A stretch of 64,000 nucleotides of DNA from Microvirga aerilata. GTDB taxonomy: Bacteria > Pseudomonadota > Alphaproteobacteria > Rhizobiales > Beijerinckiaceae. Positions within the stretch are counted from its first letter, which is position 1. Every line of letters starts with the position of its first letter. The notes beneath the pieces are model-generated. The model worked only from the letters and a program-made list of their open reading frames with translations, was not told where the DNA came from and did no database searches. The translations under genes were made by a program, and so were the position numbers. Positions 18,852 through 26,514 of the stretch are shown piece after piece. Location: assembly GCF_016743775.1 (NCBI RefSeq), contig NZ_JAEQMY010000010.1, forward strand, positions 94,521 through 158,520, given 5' to 3'.

Positions 18852-19536
18852 GGAAGCGGGTGACGGCGCGCTCGACCATGCCGGGCGGGACCAGATGGCC
18901 GCCGTCGAACTCGTGGTACTCCACGTCATAGCCCGCCCGCCGGAGTGCAGGAACGATGCGCCGGCTGCAGGGATCGATGGGCAGCACCTCGTCATGAACA
19001 CCATGGGACACGAACACCCGCGGAGTATCGGCGGTTTGCGTCGGCGCCATGAAGCCTGGCGAGAAGGCGAGGATGTGATCGAACAGCTCGCCGTTGATGA
19101 CGCCGAGCGACAACGCATAGGAAGCACCGTCCGAAAAGCCCGAGAGCGCAACCCGCGCGGGATCGACCGGGTGCAGCCCGAACACCTTGGCAAGCGCCCG
19201 GTCGATGAAAGCAACGTCGGGACCGTAGCCGCCCCTGATCACATCCCATGTGGGGCCGCGCGACTCCGGCGCGAGAACGATGATCCCATGCGCTTGCGCC
19301 TGCTGTGCCACGAGATCGATGATGTGCGTTGCAACCCCTCCTGCCCCATGGAGCGCCACGAGAAGTGGCGCGGGCCTCAAAGGATCGAGCCCATCCGGCA
19401 CCAGCAATGCGCCGTCGCGCCGCCCATTCTCGAGACCCAGCGGATGACGGCCCGGCGCTGCGCTGGACGGCGCAGCGATGCGCTCCGGGCGCGCGCGGAG
19501 CAGTCCTGCCGAATAGTCCGCGTTGAGATTGGCCAT
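18844..19536 (-). CDS. alpha/beta-hydrolase esterase (phospholipase/carboxylesterase type)
   Basis: A 230-residue hydrolase with oxyanion segment L-L-V-A-L-H-G-A-G-G (about 58-67), nucleophile elbow G-F-S-D-G (Ser135), and catalytic candidates in S-H-G-V-H-D (Asp) and G-G-H-L-V-P-P-G (His). No signal peptide is seen, so it is cytoplasmic. The layout fits the short-chain esterase / phospholipase-carboxylesterase family. The ATG at 19536 fits the length. Its stop overlaps the start of the kinase gene. Confidence 0.82.
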   Translation of the reverse strand: MANLNADYSAGLLRARPERIAAPSSAAPGRHPLGLENGRRDGALLVPDGLDPLRPAPLLVALHGAGGVATHIIDLVAQQAQAHGIIVLAPESRGPTWDVIRGGYGPDVAFIDRALAKVFGLHPVDPARVALSGFSDGASYALSLGVINGELFDHILAFSPGFMAPTQTADTPRVFVSHGVHDEVLPIDPCSRRIVPALRRAGYDVEYHEFDGGHLVPPGMVERAVTRFLG

Positions 19537-19661
19537 GGTAGGTCCCGTTCACGTTGCGCGCCAACGCCGGAGCGAGGCTCACTGTTCCTTCGGCATGGGA
19601 GCGGGACGGAATGGCGCAGGAACATCGATCTGCCTCCATCGTTAGAGGCGTCTCACACATT

Positions 19662-19928
19662 ATGGTGCGCTCGATGTCTCTCATGGACTATACCGGCTAC
19701 GCGGCTGCCATCTGCACGACCTCGGCATATGTGCCGCAGGTGATGCGGGTCTGGCGCACGCGCTCCACCAAGGATATTTCGCTCAAGATGTTTCTGGTGC
19801 TCGTCACCGGCCTCGCCCTGTGGCTCGCTTACGGCTTCTGGAAGGGAGAGATCCCCCTGATCGCCGCAAACGGCATCACGCTGATGCTCGCGGGCACGAT
19901 CCTGTTCTTCAAGCTCAAGCATGGATGA
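19662..19928 (+). CDS. SemiSWEET-type sugar transporter (PQ-loop)
   Basis: An 88-residue protein with three membrane helices and the PQ-loop motif T-S-A-Y-V-P-Q-V-M-R-V-W-R-T-R-S-T-K-D-I-S, the hallmark of bacterial SemiSWEETs, which work as dimers moving sugars down a gradient. ATG codons at 19662, 19674 and 19683 are all in frame; none has a strong ribosome site. A perfect 15-bp hairpin begins at the end of the gene. Confidence 0.85.
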   Translation: MVRSMSLMDYTGYAAAICTTSAYVPQVMRVWRTRSTKDISLKMFLVLVTGLALWLAYGFWKGEIPLIAANGITLMLAGTILFFKLKHG

Positions 19929-19964
19929 ACGCAAGAGCATCGGTCGGATCCGATGCTCTTGCGT
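19929..19964. terminator. 15-bp perfect hairpin after the SemiSWEET gene, related to repeat family B
   Basis: Arms at 19929-19943 and 19950-19964 pair perfectly around TCGGAT. The stem contains GAGCATCGG facing CCGATGCTC, the outer arms of repeat family B, without the CAAAAGTG centre. There is no T-run, so termination may be weak. Confidence 0.6.
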
Positions 19965-20036
19965 GATGTGCCAGGAGACCGCACGGGACCTGTTCTCCCG
20001 AGGCTCTGAACCAACCTTCCGGGAGATTCTTCTAAG

Positions 20037-20702
20037 ATGATCAAAGCAGTGATTTTAGATGTCGATGGCACGCTTATCGATACGGTCGATCTGCATGCCG
20101 ATGCCTGGGTTCAGGCGCTGAAGCATTTCGGCTACGAGATCGCCTTCCAAGACATGCGGTCTCAGATCGGCAAGGGCGGCGATCAGATCCTGCACGGGCT
20201 TTTGCCGCCGGATGTGATCGAGCAGCGGGCCGACGAAATCAAAGATTTTCGCGCCGATCTGTTCAAGCGCGATTACCTGCACAAGGCCCGTGCGTTTCCG
20301 GGCGTGCGAGAACTCTTCGAGCGCATCCGTGCCTCAGGGCAACGGGCGGTGCTCGCCTCGTCGGGAACGGCTGAGGAGGTGGAGCAGTACAAGGAGATCG
20401 CCGGCATCGCCGACCTCATCGACTCGGCCACTTCCTCGGATGATGCAGAGCGCTCGAAACCATTCCCCGACATCTTCCAGGCCGCACTTGCCAAGCTCGC
20501 GCCTCTGGGTCCCGACGAGGCCGTGGTGATCGGCGACACTCCCTATGACGCCGAGGCTGCCCGCAAGGCCGGGATCAAGTCCATCGGCGTGCTCACCGGA
20601 GGGTTTGCCGAACAGGCCCTCAAGGATGCGGGATGCATCGCAGTCTATGGCGGGCCGGAGGACCTCCTGAAAAACTACGATAGGTCGCCGATTGCTTCCT
20701 GA
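20037..20702 (+). CDS. HAD-family phosphatase (beta-phosphoglucomutase-like)
   Basis: A 221-residue haloacid-dehalogenase hydrolase with motif I D-V-D-G-T (Asp8 and Asp10), a helical cap (about 16-80), motif II A-S-S-G-T, motif III Lys in S-K-P-F-P-D, and motif IV G-D-T-P-Y-D. This is the phosphoglycolate phosphatase / beta-phosphoglucomutase subfamily. The substrate is unknown. It is a lone gene followed by family A repeats. Confidence 0.85.
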   Translation: MIKAVILDVDGTLIDTVDLHADAWVQALKHFGYEIAFQDMRSQIGKGGDQILHGLLPPDVIEQRADEIKDFRADLFKRDYLHKARAFPGVRELFERIRASGQRAVLASSGTAEEVEQYKEIAGIADLIDSATSSDDAERSKPFPDIFQAALAKLAPLGPDEAVVIGDTPYDAEAARKAGIKSIGVLTGGFAEQALKDAGCIAVYGGPEDLLKNYDRSPIAS

Positions 20703-20788
20703 GCTCTGCCGGTCACAGAGAGCGAGGGATGAACACTTCATCCTGCACATGACCCCGGATCAGCTTCCACCATCCGGGATCACAGGAC

Positions 20789-20872
20789 GTCATCCTCAGA
20801 CTAGGCGAAGCGAGGAGGGACTCGGCGCCATGGATTCCCTTCCCCTCCTCTTTCGCTCCGGCCGGGAATGAC
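20789..20872. repeat. intergenic repeat family A, copy 3
   Basis: Begins GTCATCCTC and ends CCGGGAATGAC, with the internal arm GGATTCCCTTCCCCTCC followed by CGCTCCGGCC. The right half is close to copy 1 at 2552-2648, while the left GGGATCC arm is degraded. Confidence 0.65.
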
Positions 20873-20888
20873 AGTGGGGTGTGCCGTT

Positions 20889-20956
20889 CTCATCTCCGGC
20901 GAGCCGGAGGCGAGGGAAGGGGATCCACACATGCTCAGCACTGCTGTGTCCCCTCG
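20889..20956. repeat. intergenic repeat family A, partial copy 4
   Basis: Contains GAGGGAAGGGGATCCACACATG and a following CAGCACTGCTGTG, the left half of family A (compare 2713-2750), without the right arm. It is a head-to-tail neighbour of copy 3. Confidence 0.55.
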
Positions 20957-20975
20957 TCTGCAACAACGCTGTCCC

Positions 20976-21515
20976 TCAAGCGCCCTGCACGCGAAGATTG
21001 TTCTGTACGTGGGCGACGCCAGAGGCCATCTCGGCAAGGTCCTCGGCACGGCGCTTGAGGCCGCGGCTGGAGACGGTGCCGTTGAGGGTGACCTCGCCCT
21101 CCTTTACGGCGACCTCGACATTCGAGGCGTCGATGAACGGATCCTCCGTCAGGCGCTCGCAAATATCTTCATGGATGCGCTCATCGGAGCGCTTGTAGCC
21201 TTTGGGGCCGCGGCCGCGGTGGGCGCCGCCCGACGGGCGTCCGTCGTCGCGCACATCCGCGTCGTTGGGATCCCGCGTGCCAAGGGCGCCGAAGCCCGAG
21301 CGGTGACGGCTGTAGCCCGGATCGAAGCCTTCGTCGTCGACGGGACCGCCCCGTCCGTCGTCGACGACGCCTCCGGTAAACTCGTTGGCCTCGCTGCCAT
21401 AGCCGCCCGGATACTCCCGGCCGTCGCCCCGAGTGCCCACGGCGCCCTGAGGCACGTCACCGTAGCCGTTGTCATCGTTGAAGGGGTTTGTGTTCCTGCG
21501 GCGGGTGTCTACCAT
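20976..21515 (-). CDS. BON-domain protein with a disordered Gly/Asp-rich N-terminus
   Basis: A 179-residue protein. Residues 1-110 are rich in Gly, Asp, Arg and Asn and look disordered. The C-terminal part is a BON domain: R-I-H-E-D-I-C-E-R-L-T-E-D-P-F-I-D-A-S-N-V-E-V with V-K-E-G-E-V-T-L-N-G-T-V after it. BON domains bind phospholipid and recur in stress proteins such as OsmY. No signal peptide is seen, so it is cytoplasmic or surface-associated by another route. The ATG at 21515 is preceded by AGGAG; upstream codons in frame lack support. Confidence 0.8.
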   Translation of the reverse strand: MVDTRRRNTNPFNDDNGYGDVPQGAVGTRGDGREYPGGYGSEANEFTGGVVDDGRGGPVDDEGFDPGYSRHRSGFGALGTRDPNDADVRDDGRPSGGAHRGRGPKGYKRSDERIHEDICERLTEDPFIDASNVEVAVKEGEVTLNGTVSSRGLKRRAEDLAEMASGVAHVQNNLRVQGA

Positions 21516-21583
21516 GGCGCTGCTCCTGTTCTCGCAGGAGCAACCAACCCACTTCCCAAGTGGTTCCAAACGAAGATCCAGGC

Positions 21584-21856
21584 ATGAAAACAGCACAGCG
21601 CATCAGGCTTTTCAACGAGGTCTTCGCCCGTGACGGAGGATGCTGCGTCTATTGCGGCATCCCTGCGCGCCGTCCCGGACGGGGGGTGAAACGCTCACCC
21701 GATCTCGCCACTCTCGACCATGTGCATCCGAAGTCCTTCGGAGGTCCGCTGTCCCGCGACAACATCGTGCTGGCCTGTTCGGCCTGCAACAACGAGCGCG
21801 GGGTCATGGAGGCCAGCGCGTTTCGAGTCCTGAAGGCTGCCGGAAAACCCGCGTGA
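21584..21856 (+). CDS. small HNH endonuclease-family protein
   Basis: A 90-residue protein with the HNH/zinc layout C-V-Y-C, then D-H-V-H-P-K-S-F-G-G, then N-I-V-L-A-C-S-A-C-N-N-E-R-G. The two CxxC pairs bind zinc and D-H...N...N makes the nuclease centre. It is divergent from the BON gene with 68 bp between starts. Stand-alone HNH proteins of this size are common and mostly untested. Confidence 0.82.
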   Translation: MKTAQRIRLFNEVFARDGGCCVYCGIPARRPGRGVKRSPDLATLDHVHPKSFGGPLSRDNIVLACSACNNERGVMEASAFRVLKAAGKPA

Positions 21857-21932
21857 TCGCCTGAGGTTGGAACAGGCCATCCGCCCCGACGTTCGAACAC
21901 AGAGAAGCGTTACCGGTCAAAGGGAGACGGCA

Positions 21933-22112
21933 ATGAACATCGAGGATCAAGTGCGCGAGGCCATCGTGGCGGAGCTGAAGCGCCAGTCGGAGGGCGGCGA
22001 GCAGGGCTTGAGGGTCAACACGGGCGACGCCGAGACGATCACCATCGAGGGCCGCGTCAATCTCGACGAGCTGACCATGGCGGTGGTGGGCTCCCTCGCC
22101 GGCGGCCCGTAA
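21933..22112 (+). CDS. small hypothetical protein
   Basis: A 59-residue protein beginning N-I-E-D-Q-V-R-E-A-I-V-A-E-L-K, then G-D-A-E-T-I-T-I-E-G-R-V-N-L-D-E-L. The mix of a helix and a short beta region gives no recognised family. The ATG at 21933 has AAGGGAGA upstream; the longer TTG reading from 21867 has none. It ends five bases before the convergent patatin gene. Confidence 0.6.
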   Translation: MNIEDQVREAIVAELKRQSEGGEQGLRVNTGDAETITIEGRVNLDELTMAVVGSLAGGP

Positions 22113-22117
22113 CGGCG

Positions 22118-23221
22118 CTAGGCGCGAGCGGCGGCAGCGCCGCGTTCCGCCGAGATCGCCTCCTGCTGCGGGCCCAGCGGCAGATATCGGAAGCGCCGGT
22201 TGCTGGCCGGCGAGCTGTCCAGCAGCTCCAGGCTTTTTGCCATGTCGCGCTGTCCGGCCGCCCAGCGGTCCTTGATCGACGAGGGCGAGTAATCGAAGGT
22301 CTTTCCGGCTCGTTCATCGCTTCCCGCATAATAGGCCATGTGCAGCAGCGTGGCCTTGGGGCCGTCCGGCTCCAGCTTCTCGCGCAAGGCATATTCCCGC
22401 TGCAGACCCTCCAGGGCTCGCCGGGTGGGGCTGGCGAAGATCAAATCGTTCGCCCGCTCGGCGGTTGCGCTCAGGGAAGCTGGGCGCAAGGCCTGAAGGC
22501 TGAACAGCTCGACGGCGATGCAGGTGAAATCCCGGTTCATGGGTTCTTCAAACGGCACGTCGAGGGGCAGATTGTTGGTGTAGCCCGGGTCGCACAGCAG
22601 GCGCCCATTGATCTCGACCGGCGGGAAGACCGGCGTAATCGCTGCGCTGGCCAGAAAATGCTCGGGCCTGAGTTCGTCCCGCGTGGTGTCGAACAGAACT
22701 TCATCGCCGGATTCGAGATCGACGCAGCCGATAGTGAGCCTGATCTCGCCCCGGTTCAGCCTGTTGAAGTCGATCAGCCGCTCCAAGGTCCGACGGAGCG
22801 GCCCGTGGTCGTAGAGCGCCACGTCGTTCGGCATCCAGGGCAGCATCGACAGCATGCCCGGAAAGCGGTGTCCGAACAGGCCGGGCCGCCCGAACAGGAG
22901 CGCGGAGAGGGTGTGAAGCTCGTTGTAGGTGTGCCGGACCTTCGAGCCGCGCCCCATGAGGCCCGGCGACTGGATCATCGCCTCATCCCAGAATTCCCGG
23001 AGCCGGGGCAGGCGGTCCTCGGGAGCATTGCCGGCGATGATCGCGCCCGTCACCGCCCCGATCGACCCGCCGACGATCCATTGCGGCTCGATTTCCTGCT
23101 TCTGCAGTTGCTCGTAAGCGCCCGCCAGATAGGAGCCGAGCGCGTTGCCGCCCCCGAGAGCCAAAACGAGAGGATGCTCCGTGGCCGAGATTTCTCGGCC
23201 GAGCTTTGACGAAAGGGTCAT
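22118..23221 (-). CDS. patatin-like phospholipase
   Basis: A 367-residue acyl hydrolase with oxyanion motif G-G-G-N-A-L-G (23-29), nucleophile G-G-S-I-G (Ser53) and the catalytic Asp in C-D-P-G-Y (Asp211), where the usual D-G-G/A is D-P-G. A cap-like region with W-D-E-A-M and F-G-R-P-G-L-F-G follows. Such proteins release fatty acids from membrane lipids. No signal peptide is seen. The ATG at 23221 is chosen because the frame further upstream overlaps the next gene. Confidence 0.82.
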   Translation of the reverse strand: MTLSSKLGREISATEHPLVLALGGGNALGSYLAGAYEQLQKQEIEPQWIVGGSIGAVTGAIIAGNAPEDRLPRLREFWDEAMIQSPGLMGRGSKVRHTYNELHTLSALLFGRPGLFGHRFPGMLSMLPWMPNDVALYDHGPLRRTLERLIDFNRLNRGEIRLTIGCVDLESGDEVLFDTTRDELRPEHFLASAAITPVFPPVEINGRLLCDPGYTNNLPLDVPFEEPMNRDFTCIAVELFSLQALRPASLSATAERANDLIFASPTRRALEGLQREYALREKLEPDGPKATLLHMAYYAGSDERAGKTFDYSPSSIKDRWAAGQRDMAKSLELLDSSPASNRRFRYLPLGPQQEAISAERGAAAARA

Positions 23222-23373
23222 CTGAAGTGCCTTAAAACACAAGGCCCGGGGGCGCTCTAGGGTTTGAAATAGCGCGCTGGCGGCCTCATAGGAGAGGGCA
23301 GGGAACGCTCGCAGCCGGCGAGGGTTCCGGTGACGTGGATGCGGGAACGCCTGAAGGCGAGGGAGAGACCGTT

Positions 23374-24108
23374 TTGGCAAAGCAGGACATCTCGATTGAG
23401 ACCCAGGATGGAACCGCCGCGGCAGGGCTGCTCCTTCCGGATCGGACAACCAGCCGGGCAGGCGTGATCCTCTACATGGATGCCTTCGGGCCGCGACCTG
23501 CCCTCGACCGGATGGCCGAGCGCCTTGTGAGCGAAGGCTATGCGGTTCTCGTTCCCGATCTCTTTTATCGCTTTGGCGATTACGGTCCGTTCGATGCCAA
23601 GACCGCCTTCTCGGACGAGCGGACGCGAGGCGAGTTGATGGGCATGATCCGCGGCACCACCCAGGACATGACCCGACGCGACACGGCAGCCTTCATCGCG
23701 GCGCTGACCGATGCCGGGGTGACGGGACGGATCGGCACGGTCGGCTACTGCATGGGCGGCGGACGGGCGATCACGGCGGCGGCTGCCTATCCCGACCGCA
23801 TCGCTGCTGCCGCGAGCTTCCATGGGGGCCACCTCGCAGGGGATGCGCCGGACAGCCCGCATCTTCATGCGCACACGATCAAGGGACGCGTCTATGTGGG
23901 CAGCGCGGGCGTGGACGGCAGCTTCCCGCCCGAGCAATCCGCCCGCCTGGCGGAGGCCCTGCGGCGGGCCGAGATCGACCATGTGATCGAGAACTACGTC
24001 GGCATGGCTCATGGCTGGGCGGTGTCGGACCACAGCGTCTATGACGAGCGTGGAGCCGAGCGGCACTGGACCCGGCTGCTCACCCTGTTTGATGAAACCC
24101 TGCGCTAG
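23374..24108 (+). CDS. dienelactone hydrolase family protein
   Basis: A 244-residue alpha/beta hydrolase with nucleophile G-Y-C-M-G-G (Cys126), acid Asp181 (G-V-D-G-S-F) and His213 (M-A-H-G-W), the dienelactone hydrolase triad. The family splits dienelactones in chloroaromatic breakdown, but most members have other unknown esters. The start is uncertain: TTG at 23374 has a GAGGGAGAG site and gives M-A-K-Q-D-I-S-I, while a GTG at 23335 adds 13 residues. Confidence 0.85.
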   Translation: MAKQDISIETQDGTAAAGLLLPDRTTSRAGVILYMDAFGPRPALDRMAERLVSEGYAVLVPDLFYRFGDYGPFDAKTAFSDERTRGELMGMIRGTTQDMTRRDTAAFIAALTDAGVTGRIGTVGYCMGGGRAITAAAAYPDRIAAAASFHGGHLAGDAPDSPHLHAHTIKGRVYVGSAGVDGSFPPEQSARLAEALRRAEIDHVIENYVGMAHGWAVSDHSVYDERGAERHWTRLLTLFDETLR

Positions 24109-24165
24109 ACAGCATCCTGCCTCCGGCGCGGCTTCACGCTCGCGCCGGAGGCTTTGCCGGATCCG

Positions 24166-24867
24166 TCAGGCGGTCCGCTCCGCTTTGGGCGGCAATGGAA
24201 ACAGGCCTACGAACCGCTGCGCCAGCGCACGGTCGCCTTCGACCTTCAGCGCGCCGGCTTGCTCGATCGCCTCCAGCGCCTGGCCGCCATAGATCGCGCC
24301 TGCCAGCACCGGCGGCGTTCCCGCAAAGATCAGGTCGGCGTCGCCCAAGGCACCGCGCGCGATCTCGATCCGGCCGTCGGTGATATGCGCCAAAAACGTT
24401 TCCTCAGCCAGACGGAAGCCGACACGGGCGTCGATGCCCCTGGCCCGCTCAGGGTCGAGCATCGTCCGAAGCGACAGGAAGAAGGATGCGGCGCTGAACG
24501 GCAGGGTGGGATCGTGCGCGGGCGAGCGCGCAGCCCAGCGGCCGAGCGCCTGGAAGATCGGCTCGCTCTCGTAGCCCCACTGGGTGAGCTCATAAACCTG
24601 GATGGCCGCCGGCGGCGGCAGCTTGCGCCGCACGAGAACGCCGGCTGCTTCCAGGCCTTCGAGGCGCTGGGTGAGAACATTGGCGCTGATCCCGGGCAGG
24701 CTCTCGCGCAGGTCGCTGAAGCGCTTCGGCCCCAGCATGAGCTCCCGCATGACGAGAAGCGCCCAGCGTTCCCCGACGAGATCGAGGGCGTGGGCGGCCG
24801 CACAGGCATCCTCGTATTGGCGCCGCGAGCGGGCTTCCGACTTTTCAGTTAATTTTTCTAACTTCAT
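24166..24867 (-). CDS. HxlR-family regulator fused to an SCP2-like domain
   Basis: A 233-residue protein. Residues 25-115 are a HxlR winged helix (R-W-A-L-L-V-M-R-E-L-M-L-G-P-K-R-F-S-D-L, then L-T-Q-R-L-E-G-L-E). The C-terminal part (about 120-225) resembles an SCP2/sterol-carrier fold (F-L-A-H-I-T-D-G-R-I, then G-D-A-D-L-I-F-A-G-T), so it may bind a lipid-like ligand. It is divergent from the VOC-AHSA1-VOC operon and probably controls it and itself. Confidence 0.82.
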   Translation of the reverse strand: MKLEKLTEKSEARSRRQYEDACAAAHALDLVGERWALLVMRELMLGPKRFSDLRESLPGISANVLTQRLEGLEAAGVLVRRKLPPPAAIQVYELTQWGYESEPIFQALGRWAARSPAHDPTLPFSAASFFLSLRTMLDPERARGIDARVGFRLAEETFLAHITDGRIEIARGALGDADLIFAGTPPVLAGAIYGGQALEAIEQAGALKVEGDRALAQRFVGLFPLPPKAERTA

Positions 24868-24884
24868 AGTTGCTATTAATAACT
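24868..24884. promoter_or_regulatory. candidate HxlR operator between divergent promoters
   Basis: AGTTgctattaatAACT, with arms AGTT/AACT and an AT-rich spacer, sits in the only AT-rich part of the 62-bp gap. A similar TAACTT lies just inside the regulator gene. Its location next to the regulator start is the main support. Confidence 0.35.
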
Positions 24885-24929
24885 TTTTAGAGGATCAATG
24901 TCAAACCAGAAGCCGTGAGGGAGAGACCG

Positions 24930-25361
24930 ATGTCCAAGCTGATCTTCATCAACCTGCCTGTTCGCGACCTGTCGCGTTCGATCGCGTTCTACGAGGCCCT
25001 CGGAGCCCGGAAGAACGAGCAGTTCACCGATCACACCGCCGCCTGCATGGTCTTTTCCGAGACCATCCACGTGATGCTGCTGACACACGACAAGTTCCGC
25101 CAGTTCACGCCCAAGACAATCGCCGACGCGAGAGAGACGACGGAGGTGCTGATCTGCATGTCCGCCGACAGCCGCGACGCCGTGGACGATATGACGGCCC
25201 GCGCAGGTGCTGCGGGCGGCGTCATCGATCCGGGCCCGAAGCAGGACTACGGCTTCATGTATGGCCGCAGCTTCGAGGACCTCGACGGGCACATCTGGGA
25301 AGTAATGTGGATGGATGTCGAGGCGGCGAAAGAAGCCATGGGCGAATTGGCAACCGCCTGA
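24930..25361 (+). CDS. VOC-family protein (glyoxalase-like)
   Basis: A 143-residue single-domain VOC protein: M-S-K-L-I-F-I-N-L-P-V-R-D-L, F-Y-E-A-L-G-A, and a C-terminal D-L-D-G-H-I-W-E-V-M-W-M, typical of the lactoylglutathione-lyase-like group of unknown substrate. The ATG at 24930 has GAGGGAGAG upstream. First gene of a three-gene run with the AHSA1 and PhnB-like genes. Confidence 0.82.
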   Translation: MSKLIFINLPVRDLSRSIAFYEALGARKNEQFTDHTAACMVFSETIHVMLLTHDKFRQFTPKTIADARETTEVLICMSADSRDAVDDMTARAGAAGGVIDPGPKQDYGFMYGRSFEDLDGHIWEVMWMDVEAAKEAMGELATA

Positions 25362-25386
25362 ACGCACAGAACCAGGGAGGACAACC

Positions 25387-25869
25387 ATGATCGAACAGAA
25401 TGCCGCCAAATATGAACTCCTGATCACGCGCCTGATTGGGGCCTCGCCCGAAACTGTCTACCGCGTCTGGACCGAGCGCACCGGCGAGTGGTGGGCACCC
25501 AAGCCCTACACTACGCCCGAGGTCAACATCGACCTGCGCCCAGGCGGTCGCTGCCGCATGCTGATGCGTGCGCCCGACGGCACCAACCTGCCCGACGAGG
25601 AAGGCGTGTTCCTGGAAGTGGAGCCGAACCGCAAGATCGTCTTCACCAACGCCTTCGCGCCCGGCTGGATTCCGCAGGATCCCTTTATGGTGGTGATCGT
25701 CACCTTCGAGCCGGAAGGCTCCGGCACCCGCTACACCGCCCGCGTGCGGCACTGGAACGAGGAGACGCTGAAGAGCCACGAGGCCATGGGCTTCCATGAA
25801 GGATGGGGCATCGTGGCGGCTCAGCTGGCCGAACTCGCCGAGGGGCAAGCCGCAGCGACGGCTGCATGA
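25387..25869 (+). CDS. SRPBCC (AHSA1-type) protein
   Basis: A 160-residue START-like ligand-binding protein: L-L-I-T-R-L-I-G-A-S-P-E-T-V-Y-R-V-W-T, P-G-G-R-C-R, and the F-H-E-G-W segment near the C-terminus seen in AHSA1-like members. Often found beside ArsR or HxlR-type regulators and VOC genes, as here. The GGGAGG site at 25377 supports the ATG at 25387. Confidence 0.85.
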   Translation: MIEQNAAKYELLITRLIGASPETVYRVWTERTGEWWAPKPYTTPEVNIDLRPGGRCRMLMRAPDGTNLPDEEGVFLEVEPNRKIVFTNAFAPGWIPQDPFMVVIVTFEPEGSGTRYTARVRHWNEETLKSHEAMGFHEGWGIVAAQLAELAEGQAAATAA

Positions 25870-25903
25870 GCCACCAAGCTCAACACACACTGAAGGGTTT
25901 TCC

Positions 25904-26389
25904 ATGTCCAAGATCAAGCCGTGCCTGTGGTTCGACGGAAAGGCCGAGGAGGCAGCGGAGTTCTATGTGTCGCTGCTGCCGGATTCGCGGATCGATGCGG
26001 TCGTGCCCTACAGCGTGGAGACGCCCGGCGGGAAACCGGGCGACGTGATGCTGGTGGAGTTCACGCTCGCAGGCGAAAGCTACATGGCCTTGAACGGCGG
26101 GCCCTACTTCCAGTTCACGCCCGCCGTTTCCCTGTTCGTGAACTGCGTCGATCAGGCGGAGGTCGACCGGTTGTGGGATGCCCTGTCCGTCGGCGGCTCA
26201 CCGATACAATGCGGCTGGATCACGGACCGCTATGGCGTCTCCTGGCAGATCGTGCCGGAGGCCCTCGGCATCATGACGAAAGACAAGGATCCGGCGAAGG
26301 TGCGCAGGGTCATGGAAGCCATGCAGCAGATGGTGAAGCTGGACGTCGGGGCGCTTGAGGCAGCCTATCGAGGCGTGTCGGCAGCCTAG
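25904..26389 (+). CDS. PhnB-like VOC protein
   Basis: A 161-residue protein of the PhnB / 3-demethylubiquinone-methyltransferase-like VOC group: K-I-K-P-C-L-W-F-D-G-K-A-E-E-A, F-Y-V-S-L-L-P-D-S, and W-I-T-D-R-Y-G-V-S-W-Q-I-V-P. Third gene of the operon. It overlaps the start of a repeat at 26388. Confidence 0.85.
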   Translation: MSKIKPCLWFDGKAEEAAEFYVSLLPDSRIDAVVPYSVETPGGKPGDVMLVEFTLAGESYMALNGGPYFQFTPAVSLFVNCVDQAEVDRLWDALSVGGSPIQCGWITDRYGVSWQIVPEALGIMTKDKDPAKVRRVMEAMQQMVKLDVGALEAAYRGVSAA

Positions 26390-26476
26390 AGCTGTTTCCC
26401 TTTCCATGGAATCAGCTCTCCTCTCGGCTGTGCCGCATTTTCAACGGTGAACCGGATCCACTTCACCTGAAAATGC
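26388..26476. repeat. two-hairpin intergenic repeat, family C
   Basis: First hairpin: AGAGCTGTTTCC (26388-26399) with GGAATCAGCTCT (26408-26419), 11 of 12 pairs. Second: GCATTTTCA (26435) with TGAAAATGC (ending 26476), enclosing CGGTGAA and TTCACC. Palindromes with GCATTTTC/GAAAATGC ends are widespread in Hyphomicrobiales. Confidence 0.65.
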
Positions 26477-26514
26477 TCTGGTCAACGTGCAAACCTATCC
26501 TGCTCGCTGCCGCG

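Noticed and set aside
17706..18863. 385-codon plus-strand frame
   Set aside because: Antisense to the Clp1/Grc3-like kinase; no family pattern.
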